A stretch of DNA of 64,000 nucleotides from an uncultured Roseibium sp. (GTDB taxonomy: Bacteria; Pseudomonadota; Alphaproteobacteria; Rhizobiales; Stappiaceae), in NCBI RefSeq assembly GCF_947499295.1, contig NZ_CANMNP010000010.1, forward strand, positions 1-64,000, given 5' to 3'. Positions 9,308 through 19,044 of this stretch are shown piece by piece (the stretch's first letter is position 1; each line of letters starts with the position of its first letter). The notes under the pieces are model-generated. The model made no database searches. It was not told the DNA's origin and saw only the letters and a list, made by a program, of their open reading frames with translations. The position numbers were made by a program, and so were the translations under genes.

Positions 9308-9774
9308 GACAAATTCGCCTGATGCGTAGAGATCCAGGTCCGCGCAACATCATAAAGATCGGAGGATGTGTCTTGCTGTTTGTATGGTGCGTGCGCGATT
9401 TGCCGCCCGGGGCCTGCAGAAAACCCAGATCCATTATAGCTTCGGTCTAAAAACGCAAGCCAGTCGGCACCATGAAGAGAAGCAACTTCGGTGCGCGGAT
9501 AGGCGGTGAGGGCTGTCCGTCTCACGATTTCCGCAATCCGTGCCGCGTCATTCGAAAACGTCTCAAGCTCTCTAAGTGCCTGTTTGCGATAGGCGTTTTT
9601 GCGACGGTGTCTGATCGCCATCCAGACAGATGCAAGCACAATCGCCAGAAGAAGCAATCCGAGCAATATCCAGCCGGCCGTTTGAGGCGCCATTGAAACT
9701 GGTTGGGGGACCGGCACTGGCTCCAGCAACTCGAAAAGCTCAGGTAGCGTAAGGCCTTTCCAGTTTTCTTTCAA
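9304..9774 (-). CDS. DUF4381 domain membrane protein
   Basis: 156 residues. A proline-rich lead (LLEPVPVPQPVS), one membrane helix (about 31-52), a basic RHRRKNAYRKQALREL segment and a cytosolic helical part match DUF4381 proteins, which are a regular member of MoxR/DUF58/VWA operons. Function is unknown. It overlaps both neighbours by 4 bp. Confidence 0.75.
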   Translation of the reverse strand: MKENWKGLTLPELFELLEPVPVPQPVSMAPQTAGWILLGLLLLAIVLASVWMAIRHRRKNAYRKQALRELETFSNDAARIAEIVRRTALTAYPRTEVASLHGADWLAFLDRSYNGSGFSAGPGRQIAHAPYKQQDTSSDLYDVARTWISTHQANLS

Positions 9775-10778
9775 AGATCAGTCCCCCGGTTTTCAGGTGC
9801 TCCGCCGGCGAGTATTCGCAGTTGAGAAAGTGTGTCTTTTCCTGCGCTCAGTGGAAGGACAACCAAACCGAGACGTTTTTGCCAATGAAGCAGATCAGCA
9901 AGTCGGCCTTTGGAAAACGTTTCAAGGCGCTTTCGCACTTCGCCGTGAGTTGTGTCGAGTTCGACCTGTAACTCGCCATCGGAAACGACGATTTTCAAGT
10001 CGTTTGGAATCTCCTGGGATATGGGATCCGTGATCGGGCACAGAATTACGTCGTTTCGGCGTGCAATACCGGCAATCAAGGTCTCGGTACGGTCGTCGAT
10101 ACCATCGAAGTCGCTCAAGATGACAACCAGATGATCGCGCCTTGCGCTACGTGCGACCAAAGAAAGCGGTTGGTTGAGACCCATCGGTTTCTGATCGGAT
10201 GGTGCATACGCATTTAACATCCGGTTAGCGCGTTCCAGCGCGGAAAGGAGACGATGGCAAGCTTTTCTGCTGTTTCTCGGTCTCACTTCACTCAGCAACT
10301 CATCTCCGAAGACAATACCTCCGATACGATCGCCCTGATCCAGCACTCTGAAAACAATAAGCGCCGCAGCTTCTGCAGCCGTTACGGATTTCATAGCGTG
10401 CCGGGTTCCAAAGAACATGGACATGCGTTGATCAACAACAACAAGAGTGGGGCGGTCGCGCTCTTCGCTGTAAACCCGAACATGAGGCTCGCCCGTTCTC
10501 GCGGTCACTTTCCAATCGATTGTGCGCGGGTCATCTCCGGGCAGATATCCGCGTAATTCTTCGAAATTCAGCCCCCTTCCGCGAAGGCGCGATGCATGTC
10601 GGCCGTTCAAGACACTCGAGGATGGTTGATTTGAGGGAAGAAGCCTCAATGACCTGACACGTCCCTCTAGGGATTTCAGGTGATCCAAAGTGACATGGAT
10701 GCGCAGGTCGCCCTGGTTCGACTTGGCCGGGCTTGACCTGACCAGTCCCGTTCGAACTCTTGCGGCGCGATCCCTCAT
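9771..10778 (-). CDS. DUF58 domain protein
   Basis: 335 residues, soluble. The segment LNFEELRGYLPGDDPRTIDW (about 71-90) followed by KVTARTGEPHVRVYSEERD is the hallmark of DUF58, a VWA-related family paired with MoxR ATPases. A VWA-like part follows (LVVVDQRMSMFFG). It lies 30 bases after moxR and overlaps the DUF4381 gene by 4 bp. The family is thought to be a client or partner of MoxR; no enzymatic reaction is established. Confidence 0.88.
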   Translation of the reverse strand: MRDRAARVRTGLVRSSPAKSNQGDLRIHVTLDHLKSLEGRVRSLRLLPSNQPSSSVLNGRHASRLRGRGLNFEELRGYLPGDDPRTIDWKVTARTGEPHVRVYSEERDRPTLVVVDQRMSMFFGTRHAMKSVTAAEAAALIVFRVLDQGDRIGGIVFGDELLSEVRPRNSRKACHRLLSALERANRMLNAYAPSDQKPMGLNQPLSLVARSARRDHLVVILSDFDGIDDRTETLIAGIARRNDVILCPITDPISQEIPNDLKIVVSDGELQVELDTTHGEVRKRLETFSKGRLADLLHWQKRLGLVVLPLSAGKDTLSQLRILAGGAPENRGTDL

Positions 10779-10808
10779 GTGGATTGGTCCTGCCTTGTTG
10801 AAGCTCGC

Positions 10809-11813
10809 CTATGACAAGGCAACGTTCTTGATGATCTCTTTCACGACTTCGTCTGGCGTCACGCCATCTCCCTCAGCTTCAAAGCTGATGGTCAATCGGT
10901 GTCGAAGCACATCGTAAGCGATAGCTTGGACATCCAGAGGATCAACATAGTCGCGACCGGCGAGCCAGGCGTGTGTACGCCCGCACTTGTCGAGCGCAAT
11001 CGATGCACGCGGACTGGCTCCCAGTTCGATCCAATTAGCCAGGTCGTTTGAAAACCTGTCCGGATTGCGCGTTGCGTGGACGAGATCGGCCATATAACGC
11101 TCAATTGCCGGCGACACCGCGATGGCTCCGATTTCCGCACGTGCCGAAAAGACGGTTTCCAGAGAGACCTGAGTATTTTGTTCCTCGCGAGGTATCTTTG
11201 TTTTGTCGTTTTGGCTCGCAGCGACAGCCTTTTTTTCTTCGTCTCGCACCAATTGGACGACTTTCACCTCATCTTCGACAGGAGGGTAACTGATCAGCAC
11301 ATGCATCAAGAACCTGTCCATCTGGGCCTCTGGCAGTGGATAGGTGCCTTCCTGCTCAACAGGGTTCTGAGTGGCCATAACCATGAAAAGAGGTGCCATT
11401 TCATGCGTTTTACCCGAAACGGTTACTTGCCGTTCTTCCATGGCTTCCAACAATGCTGCCTGCACTTTGGCTGGAGCGCGATTGATCTCGTCTGCCAGTA
11501 CTATGTTTGCGAAAATGGGGCCCTTCTCGAAGCGAAATGTTCCCGCACCTCCCGACTGGTGATAAACCTCCGTCCCGGTCACGTCCGAAGGAAGAAGATC
11601 CGGTGTAAACTGGATACGACTGAAGTCAGCTTGCAAGTTTTTCGCGAGCGCCTTTATCGCCCTTGTCTTCGCCAGACCAGGCAGGCCTTCGATCAGCAGG
11701 TTTCCATTCGCAAGCAGTCCGATAATCAAGCGATCAATGACATCGACTTGACCGATTATCGACTGTTGCATTCGTTCTTTCAGCTCATTGATCTGATCTC
11801 GGGTGCCGCGCAT
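10809..11813 (-). CDS. moxR: MoxR family AAA+ ATPase
   Basis: 334 residues. Walker A is GLPGLAKT (43-50), Walker B is LADEINRAP near 107-115, followed by the MEERQVTVSG and FMVMATQNPVEQEGTYPLPE sensor segments found in MoxR. This is the chaperone-like ATPase that heads the Bat operon; partners are the DUF58 and VWA proteins downstream. The start ATG 11811-11813 has GGAA about 7 bases upstream. Function of the whole set is likely maturation of a membrane or envelope complex, which the sequence does not identify. Confidence 0.92.
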   Translation of the reverse strand: MRGTRDQINELKERMQQSIIGQVDVIDRLIIGLLANGNLLIEGLPGLAKTRAIKALAKNLQADFSRIQFTPDLLPSDVTGTEVYHQSGGAGTFRFEKGPIFANIVLADEINRAPAKVQAALLEAMEERQVTVSGKTHEMAPLFMVMATQNPVEQEGTYPLPEAQMDRFLMHVLISYPPVEDEVKVVQLVRDEEKKAVAASQNDKTKIPREEQNTQVSLETVFSARAEIGAIAVSPAIERYMADLVHATRNPDRFSNDLANWIELGASPRASIALDKCGRTHAWLAGRDYVDPLDVQAIAYDVLRHRLTISFEAEGDGVTPDEVVKEIIKNVALS

Positions 11814-11861
11814 GAAGGTTTCCAGTCGAACAAAGAGGCAAGGAATTATGGCTAATAGGCC

Positions 11862-12839
11862 TCAATTTGGAGAGCCGCTCCACACACGGTTCCAGTCTTT
11901 CGCCATATCAACAAGCAACCAACCGCGATCCGGTCCCTCATGCAGTCCTCTGACAAGCTTGCCAACATGACTGTTCCGGTCATAAGCCCATTCACGTTCT
12001 GCATCCGTGTGATGAACGATGAGCCCAAACCTGGGACCGTCGCCTGACGTCGCCCATTCCAGCATCTCAAAATCGCCGTCCGAATTGCCGCCCACGAAAA
12101 TCGGTTTTTTACCGATCTTGTTGTCGATCCCCACCGGTTTGCCGGCCTTGTCATCGATAAACGCAATTCCGGGATCCTTTAAAATCGTCGGAACGCCTTC
12201 AACCACGGCATATCGTGTCACTCCTGCACTGCCGATTACCTTTTCCGGAGGAATGCCATAAGCCTTTTCGACGAAAGCCCGCATAAAATGGATGCCACCG
12301 CCGGACACGATATACGTGTCAAAGCCTTCGTCCCTGAGGAAACGCAACAACTCCAGCATCGGCTGATAAGTCATGTCTGTATAAGGCACATTTTTTGTAG
12401 GGTGTTTTGCGCTCTCTATCCAGTTGGCAACGTCTTGTGTGAATTCATCTACTGAAAGCCCAGCATGGGACGCCATGACTATTTCCAGCAGGCCCTCTTC
12501 ACCTGACTTTGCCACTGCCTCCATATCGCCAGCCGCCGCAGCTTCCAACGTTGCACTGGTCAATATTTCAGGATTGGCGGCCGCCTTTTGTTTCAGTTTG
12601 TCGAGGGCGTAAAGCAGTTGGAAATAGACAGGTTTTTCGGCCCAAAGTGTCCCGTCATTGTCGAATACAGCGATCCTGTGGCTCTGGGTAACGTATTCAG
12701 GCGAGGCAGGGTCGGTAACAGACCCGACGAAATCAATAATCTGTGCCTTAGCTGCTCCATCGTTCCACGAGGGCAGGGGATCGGCGAGTGCACTTCCCGT
12801 TACCATCAGAACAACAGCAATCGAACAGAACAGGCGCAT
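11862..12839 (-). CDS. Secreted HAD-family phosphatase
   Basis: 325 residues from ATG 12837-12839, chosen because GGGAGG lies just upstream and because a signal peptide starts there (RLFCSIAVVLMVTGSALA). The HAD motif I reads DNDGTLW, motif II lies in YIVSGGG, and the late acidic motif is GNSDGDFEML. The protein is therefore a periplasmic haloacid-dehalogenase-type phosphohydrolase of the acid-phosphatase sort. It follows the broken arylsulfatase gene by 80 bp on the same strand, which suggests joint use on sulfated or phosphorylated organic matter. Substrate is unknown. Confidence 0.85.
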   Translation of the reverse strand: MRLFCSIAVVLMVTGSALADPLPSWNDGAAKAQIIDFVGSVTDPASPEYVTQSHRIAVFDNDGTLWAEKPVYFQLLYALDKLKQKAAANPEILTSATLEAAAAGDMEAVAKSGEEGLLEIVMASHAGLSVDEFTQDVANWIESAKHPTKNVPYTDMTYQPMLELLRFLRDEGFDTYIVSGGGIHFMRAFVEKAYGIPPEKVIGSAGVTRYAVVEGVPTILKDPGIAFIDDKAGKPVGIDNKIGKKPIFVGGNSDGDFEMLEWATSGDGPRFGLIVHHTDAEREWAYDRNSHVGKLVRGLHEGPDRGWLLVDMAKDWNRVWSGSPN

Positions 12840-12919
12840 GTGAGCCTCCCGAAAATTTCTAAAGTGCAATGAAAAACCGCGATGGACCCTGAAGTCCACC
12901 GCGGTTGCGCAATCAGCTT

Positions 12920-14524
12920 TTACTGCGCGCCGCCTGGCGTGCTGAGTTTATCCATGACCTGGTCGAGGGAGAAACTCGCAGCTTTCTGGCGCGGCGGAAA
13001 TTCCTGGAAAGTGGCAAGGAAATTCCCGACATACTGCTGCGCGGGTACAAGCATATAGGCCCGGTCGATCAACCAATCGTAATAGGTATTGGAGGTCTGA
13101 TAGGACCGCTCGTATGGATCGCGGCGCAGATTGAAGATAAGCGGAAGACGCAGAACCGTGAAGGGTTCGATCCATGCCCGCAAAGTCTTGTATTGTTTCT
13201 GCTCCATGAAGATCAATTTCCAGTCGTTCCAGCGCAATGCCGTCAGATCGCCGTCATCAGAGAAATAGAAGATCTCCGCTCTTGGTCCGGTGTCTTCTTC
13301 ACCCAGAAGTACCGGCAGGAAGTTGTAGCCGTCGAGATGAACTTTGTATTCGCGCCCAATCGCTTGAACGCCACCGTCTTTCAGTTGTTCCTTTATTTCC
13401 GGAGCGCCAGCGGCAGCCAGGTAAGTCGGCAACCAGTCCATGTGATGCATGATCTCATTGGAAACAGCGCCTGCTTCAATCTTGCCAGGCCAACGGACCA
13501 TCGACGGAACACGCCATCCACCTTCATAGTTGGTGTTCTTCTCACCAAAAAACGGTGTCGAAGCAGCGTCAGGCCAGGTGTTGTAGTGCGGGCCGTTATC
13601 CGTTGAGTAATGGACGATTGTATTGTCAGCTATGCCAAGCTCATCGATCAAATCAAGAAGCTGGCCGACATGCAGATCATGCTCGAGCATGCCTGCTGAA
13701 TATTCATCAAGATTTCTGCCGGCGAGCTCATTTGCTCTTTCGCGCATTTCCGGCTTCACGTGGGTTCGGAAATGCATCCGGGTACCATTCCACCAGACAT
13801 AAAAGGGTTGCCCCTGATCATTTGCCCGTTTGATGAAGTCGATAGCGGCGGTTACCGTCTCGTCATCGACAGTTTCCATACGTTTTTTAGTGAGAGGGCC
13901 TGTGTCTTCAATCGTACCATCAGCGGAAGACTTGATGACGCCACGAGGACCGAACGCCTCACGGAAAGTTCTGCCGTCTGCCAGCGTCATGTTTCCGGGA
14001 TAGTCCTCGTTCTCTGGCTCTTCCTCGGCATTCAGGTGATAAAGATTGCCAAAAAACTCGTCGAACCCATGATTGGTCGGGAGATGTTCATCCTTGTCGC
14101 CGAGATGGTTTTTACCAAACTGTCAGGTCACATACCCTTGTGCTTTCAGGAGACCGGCAATTGTCGGGTCTTCCTCCTGCATGCCGAGATCGGCACCTGG
14201 CAAACCAACTTTCGACAGGCCCGTTCTGAAAACGCTTTGTCCAGTGATGTAGGAAGACCGGCCTGCCGTGCATGACTGCTCGCCATAATAGTCGGTGAAC
14301 ATCATGCCTTCTTTGGCAATCCGGTCGATATTAGGCGTGTTGTATCCCATTAAACCGAATGTATAGGCTGATATGTTGGATTGTCCGACATCGTCACCCC
14401 AGATGACGAGAATGTTGGGCTTACCTTCTGATTGTGCCAGCGCAGCCCCCCCTCCGGCGAGACTGCAGGCTCCAATGGCACAGGCCGCAAACATTGCGGC
14501 TCTGAAGTTATACTGAAATGGCAT
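12920..14524 (-). pseudogene. Arylsulfatase interrupted by in-frame TGA
   Basis: Start ATG 14522-14524 follows GGGAGG and gives a signal peptide ending near GGGAALA. The sulfatase site CTAGR (Cys85, converted to formylglycine in active enzymes) and the metal residues GDD (43-45) are intact. Codon 134 is TGA (14123-14125) in KAQGYVT-stop-QFGKNHLGD; the frame continues unbroken for 400 more codons to 12920 with normal sulfatase sequence. Homologs carry Gly at this place as I recall, so GGA to TGA by one substitution is the simplest change. As read the gene gives only a 133-residue fragment. A sequencing error or stop readthrough cannot be excluded. Confidence 0.85.
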
Positions 14525-14548
14525 GTTTGATAATCCTCCCATGTACAC

Positions 14549-14578
14549 TGGTACTGACTAAAATTGTTATTAGTACCA
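14549..14578. promoter_or_regulatory. Inverted repeat upstream of arylsulfatase
   Basis: TGGTACT (14549-14555) and AGTACCA (14572-14578) form 7-base inverted arms with a 16-base AT-rich spacer, 25 bases upstream of the sulfatase start. The position suits an operator. No partner regulator is identified; short arms make chance possible. Confidence 0.35.
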
Positions 14579-14748
14579 ATGCGTTGGACGTCGGTTCATC
14601 AATCAGATGTCGAATTTTCCCTTGCGTCAATACAGAAAGCGAAATTTAATTTTCTAAAGGTCATAAGCCTCGTAAAGAATGCCAAGGCCCATTCATTCTT
14701 CGACCCGAAAATACAGCTAAAAGTGGAAATTCGGCGCCAGTCGACTGG

Positions 14749-16698
14749 TCAACGGCCTTGCAAAAGACGCTCAAAGTCAGCGAGCCTCGTGTCATCCGGG
14801 ATCAGTTTTTTCGCTCGTTGAAGGGTCATTTGTGCGTTGGTGTAGTCTTGAAGCGCCATAAAAAGACGGATCTGCATAATCCAGGCATCTGCCAATTGCG
14901 GGTCGAGCTGCGTGGCTTCTTGAAACGCCCTGATGGCGGCCTTCGGATTTCGCAAAGTCAGGGCCGTACCCGCGATAACCATATGTGTTTCTGGATAATC
15001 CAGCTTGGAAGAAAGGGCGGCACGCCACTCGTCGTTTGCATTCTGGGCGGCACGTTGAGTTCTTTGGTCTTCCACCCCAATTGAGGCTCCCAGAAGCTGC
15101 CTAGCTGCGGCAATACGAACAGTCTTGAGAGGGTCTTCCAACAATTTGGATAACAGTCGAACCCGGGTACTGGCTGACTGAGAAGCCGTCAATGAAACGG
15201 CGGCAGCCCGCACAAGGGGATCGGTATCATTCAAGAGCGAAAAAACATCACTGTGTGCCTCACGTCCTGAGTGTTGTGCGTACAAATTGATTGCCGAAGC
15301 GCGCACGATCCCGGGCAACGTCTCTTGCCGTGCAATTTTGAGCAATTGTTCTCCAAGTCCCGTCACACCTCCGCGTGCCGGGGCAAATACTGAAGCAAAA
15401 TGAGGTGAACGATGGGCACTATCAGGAAAACGCGCTTTTAATTCTTCCGCAGCCCAGGACGCTGGCTTGTCCGTGTGACAATCCGTGCAGGCATTCGGCG
15501 TTCCAAGAGACGCACTGAGATCCGGCCGCGGAACCCTGAAGGAATGGTCGCGGCGGCCGTCAATTCCCATATAGGTGCGTTCGATCATGTGACAGGAAAC
15601 GCATTGCGCTCCTGCGGTTCCTGTTTCGTGGAAGTGATGGTCGGAGCTGTCATACCTTTTAAGCGTCAAGGAGGAGAACTTGTTGTTACCCGCTTCAGAG
15701 TGACATTGAGTGCAAACCCCGTTTCCCACGGCCTTTAGTTGGCCGGAGTGGGGCTCATGACAGTCCGAGCATCGGACACCTTCAGCATACATTTTTGATT
15801 GAAGAAAAGACCCGTAGACATAGACTTCGTCCCGGATCTGACCGTCAGCGTGATAAAGTCCATCCCGCAGCAGCGCCAAGCGATAACTGTCGTGAAAGGG
15901 TGTGCCGGGAAGCGGATTGCCGTCTTGGTTCGGCTCTCGCCTTGAATGGCAAGCCGCACACTGTTCGATTTCCGTATGCGCAAATGCGTCTTTGAAATTG
16001 ACGCTAAGGCCTTGATCGTCTGTTCCTTCAAAGACGGAAAGTTCTGACGAAGAAGCACCATTCGCCCAGGCAACGTGTGCTTCCCCCGGCCCATGACAAG
16101 CTTCACATCCTACACCGATCTCAGACTGAGTACTGGAGTAGCGTCGCGTTCTTGGATCATAGTTCTTTTGAAACCCGGTTGCGTGGCATTCTGCGCAGCG
16201 CGAATTCCAGTTCTTGTATGGTCCGGACCAATGATACCCATCATTGGGTGCCAGCACCTGATCCGGGTAAAGGTGATACCAGCGTTCGTTTTCCTGGTCC
16301 CACGCGATATCTAGTGATTGCAAGCGCCCTGGTTCAGTCTCAATCAGGTATTGCTGCAAGGGTGTGATGCCGGCAACCCCTTTGACTTCAAGGACCTTAT
16401 TGCCTCCAAGAATGTCGGATGTCTCGATGAAGTAACGATCACCGTCCTTAAAGAACCGCGTCTTGCGACCTCGATGCTCAAATGTGGAATTGTTGAAGTC
16501 GCCATCAACGTTCTCATCATCAACGGGGAGCCAGGCCAAGGCGTGGTGACTGGATTGCCAGTCTTGATAAGCCCCTTCGTGGCAGGACTGACAAATGGAG
16601 CTGCCTTGAAAGTCAGGAACTTTATCGTTTGCACTCGCATGCACTTGGAAAAGCATGAAAGAAATCATGGACCAGCATAGAAAAGATCCAATTTGCAT
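14749..16698 (-). CDS. Octaheme c-type cytochrome with HEAT and TPR tail
   Basis: About 649 residues from ATG 16696-16698 (a TTG 18 bases upstream is also possible; neither has a strong ribosome site). A signal peptide ends near VHASA. Eight CxxCH heme sites follow: CQSCH, CAECH, CEACH, CAACH, CSDCH, CTQCH, CVSCH and CTDCH, all within about the first 410 residues. The rest is helical: HEAT-like repeats (RAAAVSLTAS, RIAARQLLGA) and TPR-like repeats (AIRAFQEATQLDPQLADAW). It is a periplasmic multiheme electron carrier or reductase; I cannot name a substrate. Isolated on the minus strand, 225 bp from the sulfatase. Confidence 0.88.
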   Translation of the reverse strand: MQIGSFLCWSMISFMLFQVHASANDKVPDFQGSSICQSCHEGAYQDWQSSHHALAWLPVDDENVDGDFNNSTFEHRGRKTRFFKDGDRYFIETSDILGGNKVLEVKGVAGITPLQQYLIETEPGRLQSLDIAWDQENERWYHLYPDQVLAPNDGYHWSGPYKNWNSRCAECHATGFQKNYDPRTRRYSSTQSEIGVGCEACHGPGEAHVAWANGASSSELSVFEGTDDQGLSVNFKDAFAHTEIEQCAACHSRREPNQDGNPLPGTPFHDSYRLALLRDGLYHADGQIRDEVYVYGSFLQSKMYAEGVRCSDCHEPHSGQLKAVGNGVCTQCHSEAGNNKFSSLTLKRYDSSDHHFHETGTAGAQCVSCHMIERTYMGIDGRRDHSFRVPRPDLSASLGTPNACTDCHTDKPASWAAEELKARFPDSAHRSPHFASVFAPARGGVTGLGEQLLKIARQETLPGIVRASAINLYAQHSGREAHSDVFSLLNDTDPLVRAAAVSLTASQSASTRVRLLSKLLEDPLKTVRIAAARQLLGASIGVEDQRTQRAAQNANDEWRAALSSKLDYPETHMVIAGTALTLRNPKAAIRAFQEATQLDPQLADAWIMQIRLFMALQDYTNAQMTLQRAKKLIPDDTRLADFERLLQGR

Positions 16699-17209
16699 CT
16701 GGCCCCACAGGTTCAACAGCTTGCCAAAGGAGAATTCGAAGCAAGCAATCGCTTCAGAGCTTAACGAGGCACCGGCAACCCAACAAGTGATGGAACTGAC
16801 GATGATATCCTTTTGGCCACAGTTCGAAAGGCACTTTGCCTAGGGAAAAATATGGCTGGAAAAATTGGAGTCTCAGCCAGAATACGTAAGCCTCTTGCAA
16901 CAAACGAAGATTGACCTTCAATACACTCTTCCAAGAATGGTTCGTGGCCAAGTTTCGGATGTCAGTCTGGATAGGCTCAGGAAACACCAATTCTGACCAG
17001 ATCGAACTGAGGCAACCGGCATGGTTTAAACGACCAGGAAGCCATGTCCGGTGGTACTAGGCGTTCTGCAAGCAAAACGGCAGCAAGGAAAAAACGCTAT
17101 CATTGCCGGGCATTCGCTCACAGTTTGCTGTGATGACTCCGCGCCCCCGTTTGACAATCCGATAGAGATTGGTGATTGGCGACTTTTGAGTGACACCGAG
17201 GATGGAAAC
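16699..17209. other. Intergenic stretch, no gene seen
   Basis: About 510 bp between the octaheme cytochrome start and the MarR gene end. All short open frames here lack ribosome sites and protein-like composition. I see no strong hairpin, tRNA or repeat. Confidence 0.5.
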
Positions 17210-17662
17210 TCAGGTCCTGCGCTGTTCTTTTTCTGGCTGGGCTCCCCCTAAAGCATTTCGGAGCTTCGTGGAAAGGACCGTAAGTGTCTCTGCCTGATCG
17301 TCACCGAGTGTCGAGGTTATCAGGAACGTTGCCTCTTGCCAGACGATCCACACTTTCTCCAGAACGTCGCGGCCGTCGGGTGTCAGGTCAAGAATATCAC
17401 TGCGGCGGTTTTCGGGGTTTGTGTTTTGCGTGATGAACCCGAGCGCTACCAGCCGTTCCGTCATCGAACTCATGCTGCCCGCCGAGATATCGAACTGTTT
17501 TGCCAGATGCCTCTGTGAGGTCGGTCCGATCTGCGCCAAGGCATCCAGGATGAGAGCCTGTCGGTGACGGATCCCAGTTGGTCTTAGCAGGACTTCAATC
17601 CGCTTTTCCAACAAGGTGGCTGAATGCAAAACGGGGTGGATGGATATCAGTGCCTGTTTCAT
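17210..17662 (-). CDS. MarR family transcriptional regulator
   Basis: 150 residues. A winged helix-turn-helix lies at about 45-110: GPTSQRHLAKQF, then SAGSMSSMTERLVALGFI as recognition helix and NPENRRSDILDLTPDGRDVLE as wing, all typical of MarR. It is divergent from the lectin-like gene at 17796 with 133 bp between, and cytochrome b561 follows that gene, so these two are plausible targets. The ligand is unknown. Confidence 0.88.
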   Translation of the reverse strand: MKQALISIHPVLHSATLLEKRIEVLLRPTGIRHRQALILDALAQIGPTSQRHLAKQFDISAGSMSSMTERLVALGFITQNTNPENRRSDILDLTPDGRDVLEKVWIVWQEATFLITSTLGDDQAETLTVLSTKLRNALGGAQPEKEQRRT

Positions 17663-17795
17663 GACCTGACAACGCTATCGAACAAATTCATGATCCTGGC
17701 ACATTACGGTCACAAAGTTCTGATGTAAATTGTTTGTATTAGAACATTTGAGTGGCAGCGAATTGCGCCATCAAAGGCACTCAAGGGGTATCATC

Positions 17796-18341
17796 ATGAA
17801 ATCGTTCACCGGGATAGCGCTAGCATTCCTTGGCCTGGCCACGCAGGCCTTACCAGCCCAATCAGCTGGAAACCTGGTTGAAGTTCAGTTGACTGACAGG
17901 CTGGACGACGCGCGCGGCTACTGCCTTGATATCGCTGGCGGGCGGGGCAAGAACGCGCCGCTGGACAAGGGTCTTCAGGCTCACACTTGCTACAACTACA
18001 CGGGAGATATCCTGGAAGATCAGGGCTTTGATGAGGAGCTCATCGGCAAGGGAGAGTTTCGCATTCCTTATTTTGACGTCTGTATGACTGTCCCGTCTGT
18101 TGAAACCGGTGCGCCGATTATGCTCGACCAATGCGGTGACACCGACACACAGAAGTTCACGTTGAATGACAATGGTCAGTTGGTCGCCCAAGCCGATCCG
18201 AAGTTATGCGTAACAGTGAGCAGTACGGAGAAGCGGGAAGGGCGCGGCGGCTCTCCAATCCATGTGATGCGGCCCCTGTCCCTCCAGCCCTGCGAAGAAG
18301 CCAGAAAATCCTACCAGACCTGGACACTTTTTGAATTGTAG
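17796..18341 (+). CDS. Secreted lectin-like (ricin-B-type) protein
   Basis: 181 residues from ATG 17796, preceded by AAGGGG. Signal peptide: KSFTGIALAFLGLATQALPAQSA. The mature part has paired cysteines (GYCLDIAGG, HTCYNY, DVCMTV, DQCGD, KLCVTV, QPCEEA) and the LxQCxDxxxQKF pattern of a beta-trefoil carbohydrate-binding domain. Likely periplasmic or exported sugar binder; assignment rests on pattern only. Nine bases separate it from the cytochrome b561 gene, so the two are probably cotranscribed. Confidence 0.65.
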   Translation: MKSFTGIALAFLGLATQALPAQSAGNLVEVQLTDRLDDARGYCLDIAGGRGKNAPLDKGLQAHTCYNYTGDILEDQGFDEELIGKGEFRIPYFDVCMTVPSVETGAPIMLDQCGDTDTQKFTLNDNGQLVAQADPKLCVTVSSTEKREGRGGSPIHVMRPLSLQPCEEARKSYQTWTLFEL

Positions 18342-18350
18342 GAGCATTGG

Positions 18351-18899
18351 ATGAGTGCCAACCTCTCGAGAACAGCCTCATATGATGGCATTTCGCGGTT
18401 CAATCACTGGATCATCGCTGCTGCAATAATCGGGATGATCTGCTTCGGTTTTTACCTGTCGGAATTCGTTGAAAGTGGTCCAGGCAAAGGACAAATGATT
18501 GGAATTCACAAGGCAGTCGGAGTGCTCATCCTCATTTTTGGGCTGTGGCGCGTTGGCTACCGGTTGAAGCAAGGTTTTCTGGACGAAGCTTCCGTAATGC
18601 CTGACTGGCAGCGTCTCACGGCCAAGCTGGTCCACATCGTCCTGCTTGCTGGGATCATAGTTATGCCGATCTCAGGCATAATCGGATCCTACTTTGGCGG
18701 CAGAACTACCAACGTGTTTGGCCTGTTCACAATACCTGCTGGCAGGGAAATAGAAGCGCTCTCCGGAATGGGGCACTGGCTCCACGGCGCCTACGGCTGG
18801 CTAATGGTAGGAGCACTGGCGCTGCATGTTGCCGGCGCGTTGAAGCACCATCTTGTTGACCATGACTCAACTTTGACCCGCATGATACGCCAGCAATAA
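18351..18899 (+). CDS. Cytochrome b561 family protein
   Basis: 182 residues with four membrane helices (about 18-38, 52-68, 92-112, 143-165). Heme-ligand histidines are visible in FNHW, IGIHKAVG, LVHIVLL and the late ALHVAGALKHH stretch. This is the small di-heme quinol-oxidizing b561/DUF4405-like fold of the inner membrane, giving electrons to a periplasmic partner. The neighbouring gene is a secreted protein of unknown partner role. Start ATG has GGAG upstream. Confidence 0.9.
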   Translation: MSANLSRTASYDGISRFNHWIIAAAIIGMICFGFYLSEFVESGPGKGQMIGIHKAVGVLILIFGLWRVGYRLKQGFLDEASVMPDWQRLTAKLVHIVLLAGIIVMPISGIIGSYFGGRTTNVFGLFTIPAGREIEALSGMGHWLHGAYGWLMVGALALHVAGALKHHLVDHDSTLTRMIRQQ

Positions 18900-19021
18900 G
18901 TGACCGGTGTGCCGTATGTGGGATGCAAACAACCGAAAAAGAACTTCAATTGCCAGGAATGCCGAGATCAGCCGATCCGGGAGACGATCGAACGGCTCAA
19001 AATCATTGATCCAGTGAAGGG

Positions 19022-19044
19022 TTGGCTGGGGAACCTGGATTCGA
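19022..19044. repeat. Left attachment repeat of genomic island (att)
   Basis: These 23 bases (from TTGGCTGG to GATTCGA) are identical to 37218-37240, where they form the 3' end of tRNA-Gln, from the CCA to the T-loop. To the right the match ends at once, so this is only a tRNA tail. The pair of copies defines a tRNA-targeted integration. Confidence 0.9.

Noticed and set aside
14123-14125. Selenocysteine readthrough of the sulfatase TGA
   Set aside because: The position corresponds to a Gly in an ordinary loop rather than the active-site Cys, and I see no SECIS-like hairpin directly after it.
19022-19044. Second tRNA-Gln gene
   Set aside because: Only the 3' 23 bases match; no anticodon arm or D-arm follows. 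It is an attachment-site copy.
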